Counted from the first letter of the stretch, positions 1 to 8,997 are shown. The stretch: DNA of 64,000 nt from Neolewinella xylanilytica (GCF_002934605.1 NZ_PTJC01000005.1:1984001-2048000), one strand, 5' to 3'. Translations and numbers: made by a program. The notes: generated from the letters alone by a model not told the origin.

Positions 1-1577
1 TCCAGAATGAAGCGGCCGATGCTGTCGCGGCGGAGTTGCGGCCGACCGGTGACCGGCATCTCGTCCGCCCCGTTCCAGAACCGTTGTACCATTTCCACTT
101 CCGGTTCGCCGCCGAGGTCACCGACGCGTTGCAGCCAGGCGTCGGTGGCGTTACGCAGTTCGACCAGTTTATCCTGGTATTCCGCGCGGCCAGCCAGGTT
201 TTCCAGTTCGTAGCCGTCGTTCCAGGTGTCGAAGAGTTCCTCCGTGGACTTGCGGTCGCGGAACCACTGCGCCTGGGCGTCGGTGAGGCTCCCCTCGTCG
301 CGTTTACGCAGCAGTTCCTGCATGCTGGCCATCTGTTCGCGGTAGGCGAGGGGGAGGTAGTAGCCACGCTCGGGGTAGTAGTTACGCAAGTACTTGAAGC
401 GGTGGTCGCGGGCGGCGCGGATGCGGTCGTAGTGCTCGTCGAGGCGGTCGCTGGCGCCGAAAACGTACGCCCGTTCATCCGCTTGGTACTCCCCGAAGGT
501 TGCTTGCCCCTGGAGCCATTCCGGAGGCTCGATGCCGGTCATGCTGAACACCGAGGGCGCGAAATCCACGAAACTGAACAGCAGACTGTCAATTTCCCCG
601 GCGCGGCGGTCGTCCGGCCAGGCCACGATCATCGGCACGCGCAGGCCGCTGTCGTAGAGCAATCGCTTCTGCCGGGGCAGGGGCCCGCCGTGGTCGCTGT
701 ACCAAAAGATGATGGTGCTGTCGGTGAGTCCGTCGGCCTCCAACTGGTCAAGTAGGAAACCGACCTGCCGGTCCATGATGCGAATGTTGTCGTACACCCG
801 GCGGACGTCCTCCCGCGTGGCTTCGGTATCGGCGAGATAGGGAGGCAGCGGGAAATTGACGTCCGGCGGGATCTGCGGTTCCGGCCGGTCTGCTCCGGTG
901 TATATATCCTCCCAGCCGTAAATGGTCGAGGTGTCGTTCTCGAAGCCCGGGCGGAAGCGCAGGTTACCCTTGCTGGTCTGCCACACCTGGCTTTCGTGGG
1001 TGATTTCCAGGTTGAAGATGCTGAAGAAGGGCTGCCCCGGCGGGCGATGGCGCCAGTGGGCGCGCGGGCCGTTCTCGTCCCAGGCGGTTTTGGGGGCCTG
1101 GAATTGGTAGTCGGTTTTGGCGTTGTTGGTGGTGAAGTAGCCGTTTTCGCGCAATACCTGCGACATCATTTTGACCTCGGGGTCCACCAGGGCTCCGTAG
1201 GCCCCGGGTAATCCGAGTTCGCGAAGCCGCTCTTCGTTGCCCTGGGTGCGCATATGGTGTCCGCCCCCGCTGATCGGGTACACCCCCGTAGCGATGGCAA
1301 AGCGGCTGGGCGCGCAGACTCCCGCCACGCTAAAGGTGTTCGGAAAGCGAACGCCCCGGGCGGCCAGGCGGCTGAGGTTGGGTGTCTGGATCGTGCTGTC
1401 ACCGAAGGCCGCAATGAGGGGACTCATATCCTCGCAGACGATCCAGAGGACGTTCGGGCGCTCCGGGAGCCGAGCGGCTTCGACCTTGGATACGTCCGAA
1501 TCACCCTGGCAGGTACTTAATAGCAACAGAAGCAGGGCGGCGGGGGCGCAGGAGAATAGCCTGTTCGGAAAGCGCAT
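1..1577 (-). CDS. sulfatase lipoprotein (partial, 3' end outside window)
   Basis: I translated this frame by hand from the ATG at 1577; it stays open to the left edge, giving about 525 residues with the C-terminus missing. Residues 1-23 are a lipoprotein signal peptide with lipobox LSTC. The type I sulfatase nucleophile motif C-A-P-S-R lies at residues 88-92, where C88 would be oxidised to formylglycine. An acidic metal-binding pair (CED, about 48-50) follows strand VLWIV, and a Y-S-D-H-G-G metal site lies near the middle of the protein. It should hydrolyse sulfate esters, probably on a glycan, at the cell surface or in the periplasm. The family (alkaline-phosphatase fold) is clear; the substrate is not. 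A strong hairpin (1631-1688) lies just upstream. The FGly-generating enzyme is not encoded in this window. Confidence 0.93.
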   Translation of the reverse strand, partial: MRFPNRLFSCAPAALLLLLLSTCQGDSDVSKVEAARLPERPNVLWIVCEDMSPLIAAFGDSTIQTPNLSRLAARGVRFPNTFSVAGVCAPSRFAIATGVYPISGGGHHMRTQGNEERLRELGLPGAYGALVDPEVKMMSQVLRENGYFTTNNAKTDYQFQAPKTAWDENGPRAHWRHRPPGQPFFSIFNLEITHESQVWQTSKGNLRFRPGFENDTSTIYGWEDIYTGADRPEPQIPPDVNFPLPPYLADTEATREDVRRVYDNIRIMDRQVGFLLDQLEADGLTDSTIIFWYSDHGGPLPRQKRLLYDSGLRVPMIVAWPDDRRAGEIDSLLFSFVDFAPSVFSMTGIEPPEWLQGQATFGEYQADERAYVFGASDRLDEHYDRIRAARDHRFKYLRNYYPERGYYLPLAYREQMASMQELLRKRDEGSLTDAQAQWFRDRKSTEELFDTWNDGYELENLAGRAEYQDKLVELRNATDAWLQRVGDLGGEPEVEMVQRFWNGADEMPVTGRPQLRRDSIGRFIL

Positions 1578-1630
1578 GGGTGGCAAGCATGATTCCTGGT
1601 TAAGGTAATCCGCATTTCCGGGACGGGGTG

Positions 1631-1688
1631 GTGGTCGGACGAGTAGTGGTCGCGCCAGTTGTGGTCCGACCACTATTCGTCCGACCAC
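1631..1688. repeat. long inverted repeat (hairpin)
   Basis: Bases 1631-1652 pair with 1667-1688. The stem is about 22 bp with one G-T wobble and a loop of about 14 nt. The core word GTGGTCGGACGA recurs inverted as TCGTCCGACCAC. It sits between the end of the Nramp-like gene and the start of the sulfatase, both on the minus strand. It could be a terminator of the first gene or a dispersed palindromic repeat. There is no clear T-tract on the minus-strand side. Confidence 0.7.
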
Positions 1689-1813
1689 TTGACGTACCGA
1701 CGAGGGTGGGGAAATTAACACTGAGTTAACATGCGAGGCGTAAAGAAGGTGATCGATACCCGCGCCATAAAATCACCAGGCATTGTACGGTACGGCTGTC
1801 AATCGCCGCAAAG

Positions 1814-3064
1814 TCAGCCGGGTATCGCTAATTGGGTGGCCAACAGGATCAGAAACAGCAGCAGGCTCACCCCCAGCACCGCATTCGTCAGCCAGCCGTT
1901 ATGCAGGGGGCGTACCCAGGCCTTCCGGTTATTCAAATACAAAAGGGTGCCGGCCAGGAAGGGCATGAAGGCGGCCCCCGACACGGCGTAGGCGATGCCG
2001 ATCCAGGCCGGCTGCTGGTAGATCGTCAGCAGTACGGGCGGTAGGGCGAGATACAGCAGAAAATAGGGGTAGGCGGCGGTTGTCCGCAGGGCGGCGACGG
2101 GATTGGGGCCGGCGGCATACCGACGGCGGTAGCGCTGCCAAAGGTCGGCGAAGAGGTAAGGAACTCCGCTCCACACCCCCACCATCGAGGTGAAGACCGC
2201 CGCCCAGAAACCGAGCAAGAATACCCAGTAGCCGGCCTCCCCCAGGATGGTAGCCAGCTGTTCCGCAAGGCCGGTCACCATCCGGTAGCCGCCTACGTCC
2301 TCCGGGCGGAGCTGGGCGGCGATGACCGTCACCGCGATGCCGAATAGCGCCGTCAGGAAGTAGGCCACGCCCAGGTCGAGGCGCACCCCGCGCAGGGATA
2401 CCTCGTCCAGCGCCCGCTTTTCCCGCAACCAATACGCGTAGCACATGATGGTGAGCGTACCGCCGACGCCGCCAATCAGGGCCAGACTAAATAGGACGGA
2501 TTGCCGGTCGGCGGGAAGGGTAGGCAGCAGGACTCCCCGCAGCACCTCCCCGGCCGGGGGAAGTACGGCCACCGCGCAGCCGATCACGATCACGAACATG
2601 ATGGAGATGACGACTTTCATGGCCACCTCCACACTACAAAAGCCCCCGAAGCGGACTAGCAGCAGGGCCACGACCGAATGCAGCGCCCCCCACACCGCCG
2701 TTCCCCCCGCGTCCGACAGGGGGAGGGGCAGCAGGGTATGCGCCACGAGGCCGGTGTAGGAAATGAGGGTGCCGGCCACGAGACACGCCCAGAAGCAGAG
2801 GTAAACACCGAAGTAAATTACGAGATAGCGCGGCAGCCGCTCCACCCAACCCTCCAGCAGGGTAGTGCCGGTGGCCAGTTCCCACCGCGCCAGCCCTTCG
2901 TTCAGAAAGAACTTCAGCACGGCCCCGACGGCAATGGCCCACAACAGGGTGTATCCGTACCGCGCACCCGCCAGGGCCGAGATGACCAAATCGCCCGCAC
3001 CGACGCCGGTGGCCGCCACGAGCAGGCCGGCGGAAAGGGTGGGGAGAAGGGGCTTTCCGGACAT
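1814..3064 (-). CDS. Nramp-family-like divalent metal/proton transporter
   Basis: A 416-residue polytopic membrane protein with about 11 hydrophobic segments, the length expected for Nramp (LeuT-fold) transporters of Mn2+/Fe2+. TM1 carries GVGAGDLV and a later helix carries GGVGGTLT followed by YWLREK, which matches the divergent Nramp subgroup common in Bacteroidetes and Planctomycetes. Classical Nramp metal ligands (DPGN in TM1, MPH in TM6) are not present in the expected places, so the transported ion is uncertain. It starts at the ATG at 3064 and lies 14 bp downstream of the dioxygenase gene, so the two are probably co-transcribed. Confidence 0.82.
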   Translation of the reverse strand: MSGKPLLPTLSAGLLVAATGVGAGDLVISALAGARYGYTLLWAIAVGAVLKFFLNEGLARWELATGTTLLEGWVERLPRYLVIYFGVYLCFWACLVAGTLISYTGLVAHTLLPLPLSDAGGTAVWGALHSVVALLLVRFGGFCSVEVAMKVVISIMFVIVIGCAVAVLPPAGEVLRGVLLPTLPADRQSVLFSLALIGGVGGTLTIMCYAYWLREKRALDEVSLRGVRLDLGVAYFLTALFGIAVTVIAAQLRPEDVGGYRMVTGLAEQLATILGEAGYWVFLLGFWAAVFTSMVGVWSGVPYLFADLWQRYRRRYAAGPNPVAALRTTAAYPYFLLYLALPPVLLTIYQQPAWIGIAYAVSGAAFMPFLAGTLLYLNNRKAWVRPLHNGWLTNAVLGVSLLLFLILLATQLAIPG

Positions 3065-3078
3065 TACATCGGCATTAT

Positions 3079-3816
3079 TTACACGTCCAGTATCGCCCGC
3101 CCCCTCGCACCGATCCGCTCCCGGGTTTCGGGGGTGATGTACCGCTGCTGGTCGATCTGCTGGGGTTGGTCCTTCGTACAGAAATAGCTGTGAATGCTTC
3201 GGCGGTCCCGATCGGTATGGTTGGTCGTGCCGCCGTGCCAGACGTGTGAATTGAAGATGACTACGGATCCAACGGGCGCGACGATCAGGATCTCATCCGG
3301 GTGCCGGTCCTCGGCATCCCGCATGACGGCTTCGGGCAGGTCCTTCGACCGGTGGGTGCCCGGGACGATCCGGGTGGCGCCGTTGCGTTCGGTGAACTCG
3401 TCCAGTAGCCAGATGCTGTTGCACACTTTGAAGGCGTCTTCCGCCACGGCATTTTTATAGTCGACGTGCAGTTTTTGGTGCCCCTTTCCCGGTTTAGCCG
3501 CGCGGTAATTCAGGGAGGATAGTTTAAAGTCGGCACCCAGTACCGCCTCGATGCCAGCCAGTACTTTGGGATGGGTGTAACACACGTCGAATACGGGCCC
3601 TTTATTGACCAGATCCGCCAACCGATCGGCCCCCTCCTCCTTCGGATGGCGGATATACTTCGAATCCACCAATTCGGCCCCGGCTCGATCGCCTTCGAGC
3701 CGCTGTAACTCCGCAATGCGTTCGTTGATCCGATTTACTTCGGTGGGGGTCAGCAGTTGGCCTAGGTTCAGGTAACCGTTGGCGTGTAAAAACGCTGTTT
3801 CCGCTTCGGTGAGCAT
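3079..3816 (-). CDS. phytanoyl-CoA dioxygenase (PhyH) family protein
   Basis: A non-haem Fe(II)/2-oxoglutarate oxygenase. The iron ligands are visible as LHVDY (H-x-D) and the distal His in VWHGG, followed by an Arg-rich RRSIH segment that would bind 2-oxoglutarate. The sequence GATRIVPGTH is typical of PhyH. I chose the ATG at 3816 because MLTEAETAF-HANGYL is the usual N-terminus; an in-frame ATG at 3882 would add 22 polar residues. Substrates in this family range from phytanoyl-CoA to small metabolites, so none is assigned here. It probably shares a transcript with the downstream Nramp-like gene. Confidence 0.88.
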   Translation of the reverse strand: MLTEAETAFLHANGYLNLGQLLTPTEVNRINERIAELQRLEGDRAGAELVDSKYIRHPKEEGADRLADLVNKGPVFDVCYTHPKVLAGIEAVLGADFKLSSLNYRAAKPGKGHQKLHVDYKNAVAEDAFKVCNSIWLLDEFTERNGATRIVPGTHRSKDLPEAVMRDAEDRHPDEILIVAPVGSVVIFNSHVWHGGTTNHTDRDRRSIHSYFCTKDQPQQIDQQRYITPETRERIGARGRAILDV

Positions 3817-3882
3817 GGCATGACTAGTTGTGAAGGTGGATTGGTTCGGGCTGCGGGTACTATCCAACGGCGAACGCTCCAT

Positions 3883-4651
3883 CCAGCCGGATCTGTAGAA
3901 ATATCGAAGTATAAACCAGGGTTGCGAAGGAAATATAAGGTTGCTGGTGTAACGGAGTGGCGCTCACCAAAAGAAACCCCCTAAATTATTTCCGCATCCC
4001 CGTTCGGCCATTCTTTGGATGCGGCCCGTAGTTACCCGATCCCGGTAGCCCGGGTCCCTTATCGTCGGTTGGGATGTAGCTTTCGGTCGTTGTTTCCATC
4101 GCCACCTATGGAACATGCATACGGATCTACATTGACCGGCCGAGCGTGACAGGGCAGGCCGCGCAGCGTGTGATTCGCGGCCAGGCTACTGGGTGGACAG
4201 CTGGCAATGGCGCAAGCTAAGGGCGAATTTCAAGTGATCGGTTTCCCTGAATCAACCGCTGTAAGGGCAACCGGATTCTACCACACAGGATACCCGCACG
4301 GCGCGTTCATGTGCCTTATGTCCGGAGGCTACGGGAAAAGTGAGATTGGGCCCCGGGAATTCGGCGGTGGCCGTATCGCCTGCCCTATTTCCGCCGGCGT
4401 AGTCAGGATGGGCAAATCCGGGATACAAGGATCCGTAGATTGGCATTTCATGCTTGATTTTGTGGGCGTAGGTCACATCGTAGCGGACCCTACGGCGGCC
4501 CGACTTCTTGACAAACCGGCTCTACGGATCGGCTGCCCCGAAAAGCATGATCAAGGACCGGAAGCGTAGCGTAACCTTCGGGATCGCGCCCTTGATCGGG
4601 TAGTTGCCGGTCGGGATACTATTCTCGTAGACGGTTACTCCGCCGACCACG
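3883..4651. other. gene-poor stretch, no supported gene
   Basis: About 770 bp between the dioxygenase and Hsp20 genes. Short frames exist on both strands (for example plus-strand 4207-4569, 120 codons) but none resembles a known protein or shows a signal peptide, domain or coupling to a neighbour. I see no tRNA fold and no tandem repeat. It could hold a decayed gene or a small RNA, but the sequence alone does not show which. Confidence 0.5.
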
Positions 4652-5056
4652 CTACTGGATCGGTACTTCCCGTTCCGGTCCCCGCGCCTCTGGTTTGACC
4701 GGCGCCTGGATGATGAGTATGCCCTCCTCGAACCGGGCGCTGATTGCTTGTTGGTCAACCTGATCGCTGAGTTCGAACCACCGCTCGAACGACTTGACGG
4801 GATATTCTTGCAGCATGAAGTCCGGCTCGGGATGCTCGGGTTGGCGGGTTCCGCTGATGTAGATGACGTTATTGGTGAGCGTAATCTGGATGCGATCCTT
4901 GGGGAATCCTACGCAGAAGATACGCGCCTCGAAACCGCCATCGGTGTGCTCGATGTTGACCGGTACATTGTGCTTCGGACGGCGAGGACCGTACTGGGGG
5001 CGGTGTTGCTTCCTGCCGCGGCCGGGGCCCTGTTGCTGGTGCATGGATTGGTACAT
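4652..5056 (-). CDS. Hsp20/alpha-crystallin small heat-shock protein
   Basis: 134 residues, an ATP-independent holdase of the small heat-shock family. The N-terminus is Gln/Arg/Gly rich and disordered. The alpha-crystallin domain follows (about 40-125) with pattern ISG-TRQPE and the strand FEEGILIIQAP. A short C-terminal tail contains an I/V-x-I-type anchor (VPI). I chose the ATG at 5056 because longer in-frame starts would run back into the upstream sigma-factor gene; AAGAAAG upstream could serve as a weak ribosome-binding site. The 52-bp gap to the sigma-factor gene and shared strand suggest one transcript. Confidence 0.9.
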   Translation of the reverse strand: MYQSMHQQQGPGRGRKQHRPQYGPRRPKHNVPVNIEHTDGGFEARIFCVGFPKDRIQITLTNNVIYISGTRQPEHPEPDFMLQEYPVKSFERWFELSDQVDQQAISARFEEGILIIQAPVKPEARGPEREVPIQ

Positions 5057-5108
5057 GTGCTTTCTTGGTTGGTGGTATGCAGGAAGTCGTTGCGGACGGG
5101 CAATTACT

Positions 5109-5627
5109 TTATTCCGGCCCGAAATAATCGTCATATAATTCCTGGAGCAGGTCCCGAAGCCGCTGCCGGGCATATCCTTTGCGCGAGATGACGGTCTTCA
5201 GGGGCACCCCGAGGTCTGCGGCAATCTCGCGAAGGGTTTCGCCCCGTACGGCATTGCGGATAAACACCTCTCGCTGTTTGGCGGGAAGGGTGTCGATGGC
5301 CCGGTCGATCTCTTCCCGGAGGTCCCGCGGTGCGCTATAGGGTACATCGGCTACTTCCTCCTGGTCCACTACGGTAGGATCCAGGAAGTCCGGCCGGCTT
5401 GATTGACTGCGGAAGCGATCGGTCAGCCGGTTACGGGCAACGCGGTAGAGCCAGGCTCTTGGATTATCCAGTTGCTGGTTTTCCAAGGCGGCGGATAGCG
5501 CAGCCCAGACATCCTGTAAGATATCCCGGGCCTCCTCGTCATCGATGCGGGAGTGGACAAACGCCTCCAGCTCCGACCGGTACCGGGCGTAAATTTCCTG
5601 CCAGCGAACGGTGGTGGAGTATCGCAT
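5109..5627 (-). CDS. ECF-type RNA polymerase sigma factor
   Basis: 172 residues. Region 2 (about 10-80) includes RDILQDVWAAL and PRAWLYRVARNRLTDRFR, which bind core polymerase and the -10 element. Region 4 (about 115-170) contains LPAKQREVF and the helix-turn-helix segment LREIAADLGVPLKTV. I chose the ATG at 5627 because the longer reading frame adds 60 residues with no family similarity. The gene precedes hsp20 on the same strand, so it may control a protein-folding stress response. No anti-sigma gene lies beside it. It diverges from the DUF3616 gene across 118 bp that must hold both promoters. Confidence 0.93.
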   Translation of the reverse strand: MRYSTTVRWQEIYARYRSELEAFVHSRIDDEEARDILQDVWAALSAALENQQLDNPRAWLYRVARNRLTDRFRSQSSRPDFLDPTVVDQEEVADVPYSAPRDLREEIDRAIDTLPAKQREVFIRNAVRGETLREIAADLGVPLKTVISRKGYARQRLRDLLQELYDDYFGPE

Positions 5628-5745
5628 TACCTCCGAAGACGTTTGGCAAAGGCGAATACTCGGTACGTTGGGAAAAAAGTTTTCGGGTTCACTTTTCTTC
5701 CTGCGCTCCGGCGCACAAATGGGTTGCCGACGGAATTTGAGTGTT

Positions 5746-6828
5746 ATGAAAATGAAGCGACGGGATCCGGTGCGCCAGGTCAAGCTGGTTTTTAATAAAA
5801 ACCACAAGAAACTGGAGGACGTGCGGGGGGAATTATCGACTTCGGTCCTGGCCGACCGTACCCTCTTCCTGGCCTACGACGAGAGCTCGGCCATCGAGCG
5901 GCTCCTGGAGCAGGACGGAGCGTTCACCAAGCACAAAAGCTTCGAACTGGCCGAATTTTTCGATTTGCCCGACGGCGGGGAGGGAGAAATGGACATTGAG
6001 GGGCTGGCGTGGGAGGAGCCTTACCTGTGGTTCACCGGGAGCATGTCGCTGAAGCGCAATACCCCGGAAGAAGGGGATGATGACGCAACCGGTGCGGAAA
6101 AGCTTCAAACCATCGGCGTGGATAAAAACCGCTTCTCCCTGGGCCGGATTCCTTGCCAATACGACGCGAAAAAGGGGAAGTGGACACCGAAGAAAAAGGT
6201 GAAATCGAATGGCGAAGTGTACCGAGCCATGCTCCTGGAGGGCGGGTCCGACAGCACGGTACTGACCGAATTACTCAGTACCGACCCCCACATCAGCCGC
6301 TTCATGAACATTCCGTGCAAGGACAATGGCTTCGACATCGAGGGGCTCGCGGTTTTCGCGGGCCGGATCTTTATCGGCTTGCGGGGGCCGGTGATCGGCG
6401 GCTGGGCGATCGTCTTGGAATTCGGCGTTCACGAGCACGGCGACTTCCTCCACCTCGACGGCCGGGGCCACCGCGACAAGCCCTACCGCAAGCACTTCCT
6501 GAAGCTGGCGGGAATGGGTATCCGGGAGATCAACGTGGAAAATAAAACGGGTGATGTCCTGATCCTGGCCGGACCGACGATGGACCTCGACGGTACCATC
6601 AGTGCCTGGTGTATTCGCGGGGGCTTTCCGAAGCGGGAGGTGTCGATATGCCACGAGGCCGAACGATTGTACGACGTGACGTACGGCGGCCAGCATGCCT
6701 ACGGCAAAGACAAAGCCGAGGGGATGGCCATCATGCGCGACGGCATGCACCTGGTGGTGTACGATAGCCCGCTACCGGACCGGCTGGTGGGGAAGAGCGG
6801 GGTCTGGGCGGATGTGTTTCATCCTTAG
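5746..6828 (+). CDS. DUF3616 domain-containing protein
   Basis: 360 residues. The protein shows repeated beta-propeller-like segments: FDIEGLAV, RIFIGLRGPV, GTISAWCI and AEGMAIM. These are the D-I-E-G-L and K-A-E-G phrases typical of DUF3616. No signal peptide is seen and the N-terminus is basic, so it is probably cytoplasmic. The function of the family is not established. The ATG at 5746 was chosen because the region upstream in frame overlaps the divergent sigma-factor promoter and has no family-like sequence. The gene stands alone, with 113 bp to the next gene. Confidence 0.82.
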   Translation: MKMKRRDPVRQVKLVFNKNHKKLEDVRGELSTSVLADRTLFLAYDESSAIERLLEQDGAFTKHKSFELAEFFDLPDGGEGEMDIEGLAWEEPYLWFTGSMSLKRNTPEEGDDDATGAEKLQTIGVDKNRFSLGRIPCQYDAKKGKWTPKKKVKSNGEVYRAMLLEGGSDSTVLTELLSTDPHISRFMNIPCKDNGFDIEGLAVFAGRIFIGLRGPVIGGWAIVLEFGVHEHGDFLHLDGRGHRDKPYRKHFLKLAGMGIREINVENKTGDVLILAGPTMDLDGTISAWCIRGGFPKREVSICHEAERLYDVTYGGQHAYGKDKAEGMAIMRDGMHLVVYDSPLPDRLVGKSGVWADVFHP

Positions 6829-6941
6829 GAGCCCGCCGGGTTTAGGAGGTTGGCGGTATTGGGAAAGGCATCATATGCTGAATTTTAGTTCCTTCACTCA
6901 CGTCGCTACCCGGTCGGGCGTCAGGATATGTGAACGGACTA

Positions 6942-7514
6942 ATGCACCTTCCTTTGACCCCTACTTCTCCACATGCCGATCTGATCGATGCCTGCCTGCG
7001 GGGAGAGCGGCGGGCGCAGGAACAATTTTACCGGAGCCACTTTCCGAAATTGCTACCCATTTGCCTGCGGTACCTGGGAAACCGGGAGGAGTCGGTGGAA
7101 GTCCTGAACCAGGCCATGCTGAAAATCTTCCAATCGCTCGACGGCTACCGGGGAGACGGCTCCTTCGAAGGCTGGCTGGCCACCATCGTACGCAATCACG
7201 CCCTGAGCTTTCTGCGCGAGCAGGCGCGCGCCCAGCGCAAGTTGGTGGATAAGACGTTCGTCTGGCCTCCATCGGTACCCAACCGGGCACTGGATCAACT
7301 GGCGGTCGAAGATATTCTGAAATTACTCGAGCGCCTGCCGGATCACCTGCGGGTGGTCTTCAGCCTGGTGGTATTCGATGGCTACACCCACGCCGAAGTA
7401 GCCGCCGAATTGGAGATCACGGAAACCGCCAGCCGGTGGCGGCTGATGAAGTCGCGGGACCACTTACAGCGCGGCTACCGCGCCACCCACGCCGATAAAA
7501 CGTCCGAATCATGA
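6942..7514 (+). CDS. ECF-type RNA polymerase sigma factor
   Basis: 190 residues. Region 2 includes EEQFYR-like RAQEQFYRSHF, then GSFEGWLATIVRNHALSFLR. Region 4 contains RLPDHLRVVFSLVVFDGYTH and the HTH AEVAAELEITETASRW. This pattern is the Bacteroidetes ECF subgroup found upstream of one-TM proteins. The ATG at 6942 is used; a GTG at 6930 is the alternative. Its stop overlaps the start of the next gene by 4 bp (ATGA), the signature of translational coupling. It is the first gene of a four-gene operon ending at 9751. Confidence 0.92.
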   Translation: MHLPLTPTSPHADLIDACLRGERRAQEQFYRSHFPKLLPICLRYLGNREESVEVLNQAMLKIFQSLDGYRGDGSFEGWLATIVRNHALSFLREQARAQRKLVDKTFVWPPSVPNRALDQLAVEDILKLLERLPDHLRVVFSLVVFDGYTHAEVAAELEITETASRWRLMKSRDHLQRGYRATHADKTSES

Positions 7515-8116
7515 GCGCACCCGAGCCCTTTGAAGCACACTGGCGGCGACAACTTGCGGACTATCGGTCCGAAGCTACCGACGCGGATTGGTCCGCCATG
7601 GAGCGCCACCTTCCACCCACTCCCGGTGGTCGTTCCGCCTGGCCCTACACCTTGCTGTTAATTGCCGTGGTTGCCCTGGCTGGTTGGGGATTGTTTGCTC
7701 CGGCCACCGCCCCCCCACTTTCCTCCTTCCCGGTGGAGGTACCGGCGCCGCTGGGGCCGACCTATAACCGACCTGACCGGGTACCCTCGCTTTTGCCGGC
7801 ACTGCCCCGGGATGGCATCAGCACCGCAGCGGGTAAGGCCGCGCTATCCCTTCCGGCCTTGCCGACATTGCGCCTTGCTGCTATCGGCTTCGTGGCGGAT
7901 ACGATGCCGGCGAGGCGCTCCGCGCGGCTTGCTTCGGTGGTGACGGAACTCCCTTCACTAGGGATTCCAAAGGTACGGTCATCCTCTCCGGACCATCTCG
8001 CTACCATCGGTAAAACGCTGATTGTGGTACCCTACGCTCCGAGCGAAGCAGGTTCCAACCCCCGGTATAACGGACTTTACCCCCGCCTCCGCCAACCTAC
8101 AAAGGATAACCGATGA
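7511..8116 (+). CDS. one-TM anti-sigma-factor-like protein
   Basis: 201 residues with no clear named domain. About 45 N-terminal residues are charged and start FEAHWRRQLADY. One transmembrane helix follows (about 45-66, YTLLLIAVVALAGWGLF), then a Pro/Ser-rich region of about 135 residues expected in the periplasm. Position directly after an ECF sigma factor with an ATGA overlap, together with this topology, makes an anti-sigma or sigma-partner role likely. That is inference from context, because no zinc-binding ZAS motif (HxxxCxxC) is present. The gene also overlaps the next one by 4 bp. Confidence 0.7.
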   Translation: MSAPEPFEAHWRRQLADYRSEATDADWSAMERHLPPTPGGRSAWPYTLLLIAVVALAGWGLFAPATAPPLSSFPVEVPAPLGPTYNRPDRVPSLLPALPRDGISTAAGKAALSLPALPTLRLAAIGFVADTMPARRSARLASVVTELPSLGIPKVRSSSPDHLATIGKTLIVVPYAPSEAGSNPRYNGLYPRLRQPTKDNR

Positions 8117-8997
8117 AGCTCCTTCGACTCGTACTGTTCACCATGCTATGGACCCCGACACTTACTGGGCAGGATGCCGCCACCGATACCGTGCCGTTTC
8201 CAATGCGGCATAACGGTCGCTCTTCCGGCCTCCAGGTGAGCTACGGTCTTAATGCTTACGTTCCCGTCTTCGGCGGAACCACCTTCGGTGCGTCCCTTGA
8301 CCTCGAAGGGCGCTTCCATCGTAACTTCAGTTTCCTGGCCACGCTGGGTCGTCAGATCGAAACGACCACTGACGTCTGGGGGAACATGCCACTGGATACG
8401 ATCGGGCCGCCGCTTCCGCCGGCATGGCCGCGGGAACGGGTGGGCTCCGACGTAGGACAGCACCAGCGTTGGACCTATTTGGGCGGCGGTGTCCAGACTA
8501 ACCTGCGAATCGGCGCCGGGGACTTTTGCCTGGGCGTGCTGCTGACAGTTGGCTTGGATCAATTGCGTCAGTTCATCCCCTACGGTAGCCTTGTCCTTCC
8601 TACCGTGATCGATCCGCCAAAACCAAATACCATTGGTGCCCCGCGCGGGCTCTCCGGGGTGGCAACCGTCAACTACCAGCCCCTGATCCGGCTCGGGGGC
8701 CGGCTGCAGCTGCACTACACCCGTTGGTTCTCCCGCCACCTTGCCCTGCGGGTTGGTGCCGCGATCGACGGTCGAGGCACCGTCATCTCCGGAACGTACA
8801 ACGATCGCTCCCCGGAGCGTAGTCGGTACCAAGTGAGCGAGATAAGCTACTCCGAATTGTTCCGCTCAGGGATTGAGAACTATGGTTTACCTATCCCGGA
8901 ATTCTTCCAAACGTCCGATCCTACTTCCCGACGCGCAGCCGTCTTAGTGAACGTCGGGGTTATCTACAAACCTTCGAAAAATTTACCCGGTGAATAG
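8113..8997 (+). CDS. outer-membrane-type beta-barrel protein, unknown function
   Basis: 294 residues with a signal peptide ending near T-L-T-G-Q. The mature part shows alternating aromatic/hydrophobic strands, for example LQVSYGLNAYVPVFGG and RLQLHYTRWFSRHLALRVG, as in porin-like barrels of Bacteroidetes. I do not recognise a specific family. It overlaps the anti-sigma-like gene by 4 bp and the next gene by 8 bp, so it is translated with them. A role in an envelope-stress or surface-remodelling output of the sigma factor is possible. Confidence 0.72.
   Translation: MKLLRLVLFTMLWTPTLTGQDAATDTVPFPMRHNGRSSGLQVSYGLNAYVPVFGGTTFGASLDLEGRFHRNFSFLATLGRQIETTTDVWGNMPLDTIGPPLPPAWPRERVGSDVGQHQRWTYLGGGVQTNLRIGAGDFCLGVLLTVGLDQLRQFIPYGSLVLPTVIDPPKPNTIGAPRGLSGVATVNYQPLIRLGGRLQLHYTRWFSRHLALRVGAAIDGRGTVISGTYNDRSPERSRYQVSEISYSELFRSGIENYGLPIPEFFQTSDPTSRRAAVLVNVGVIYKPSKNLPGE

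Noticed and set aside
36-755. 239-codon plus-strand frame at the left edge
   Set aside because: It is opposite the sulfatase, which has the C-x-P-S-R motif and a lipobox.
4207-4569. 120-codon plus-strand frame in the gene-poor stretch
   Set aside because: No recognisable motif, signal or coupling; overlapped by equally random frames on the other strand.
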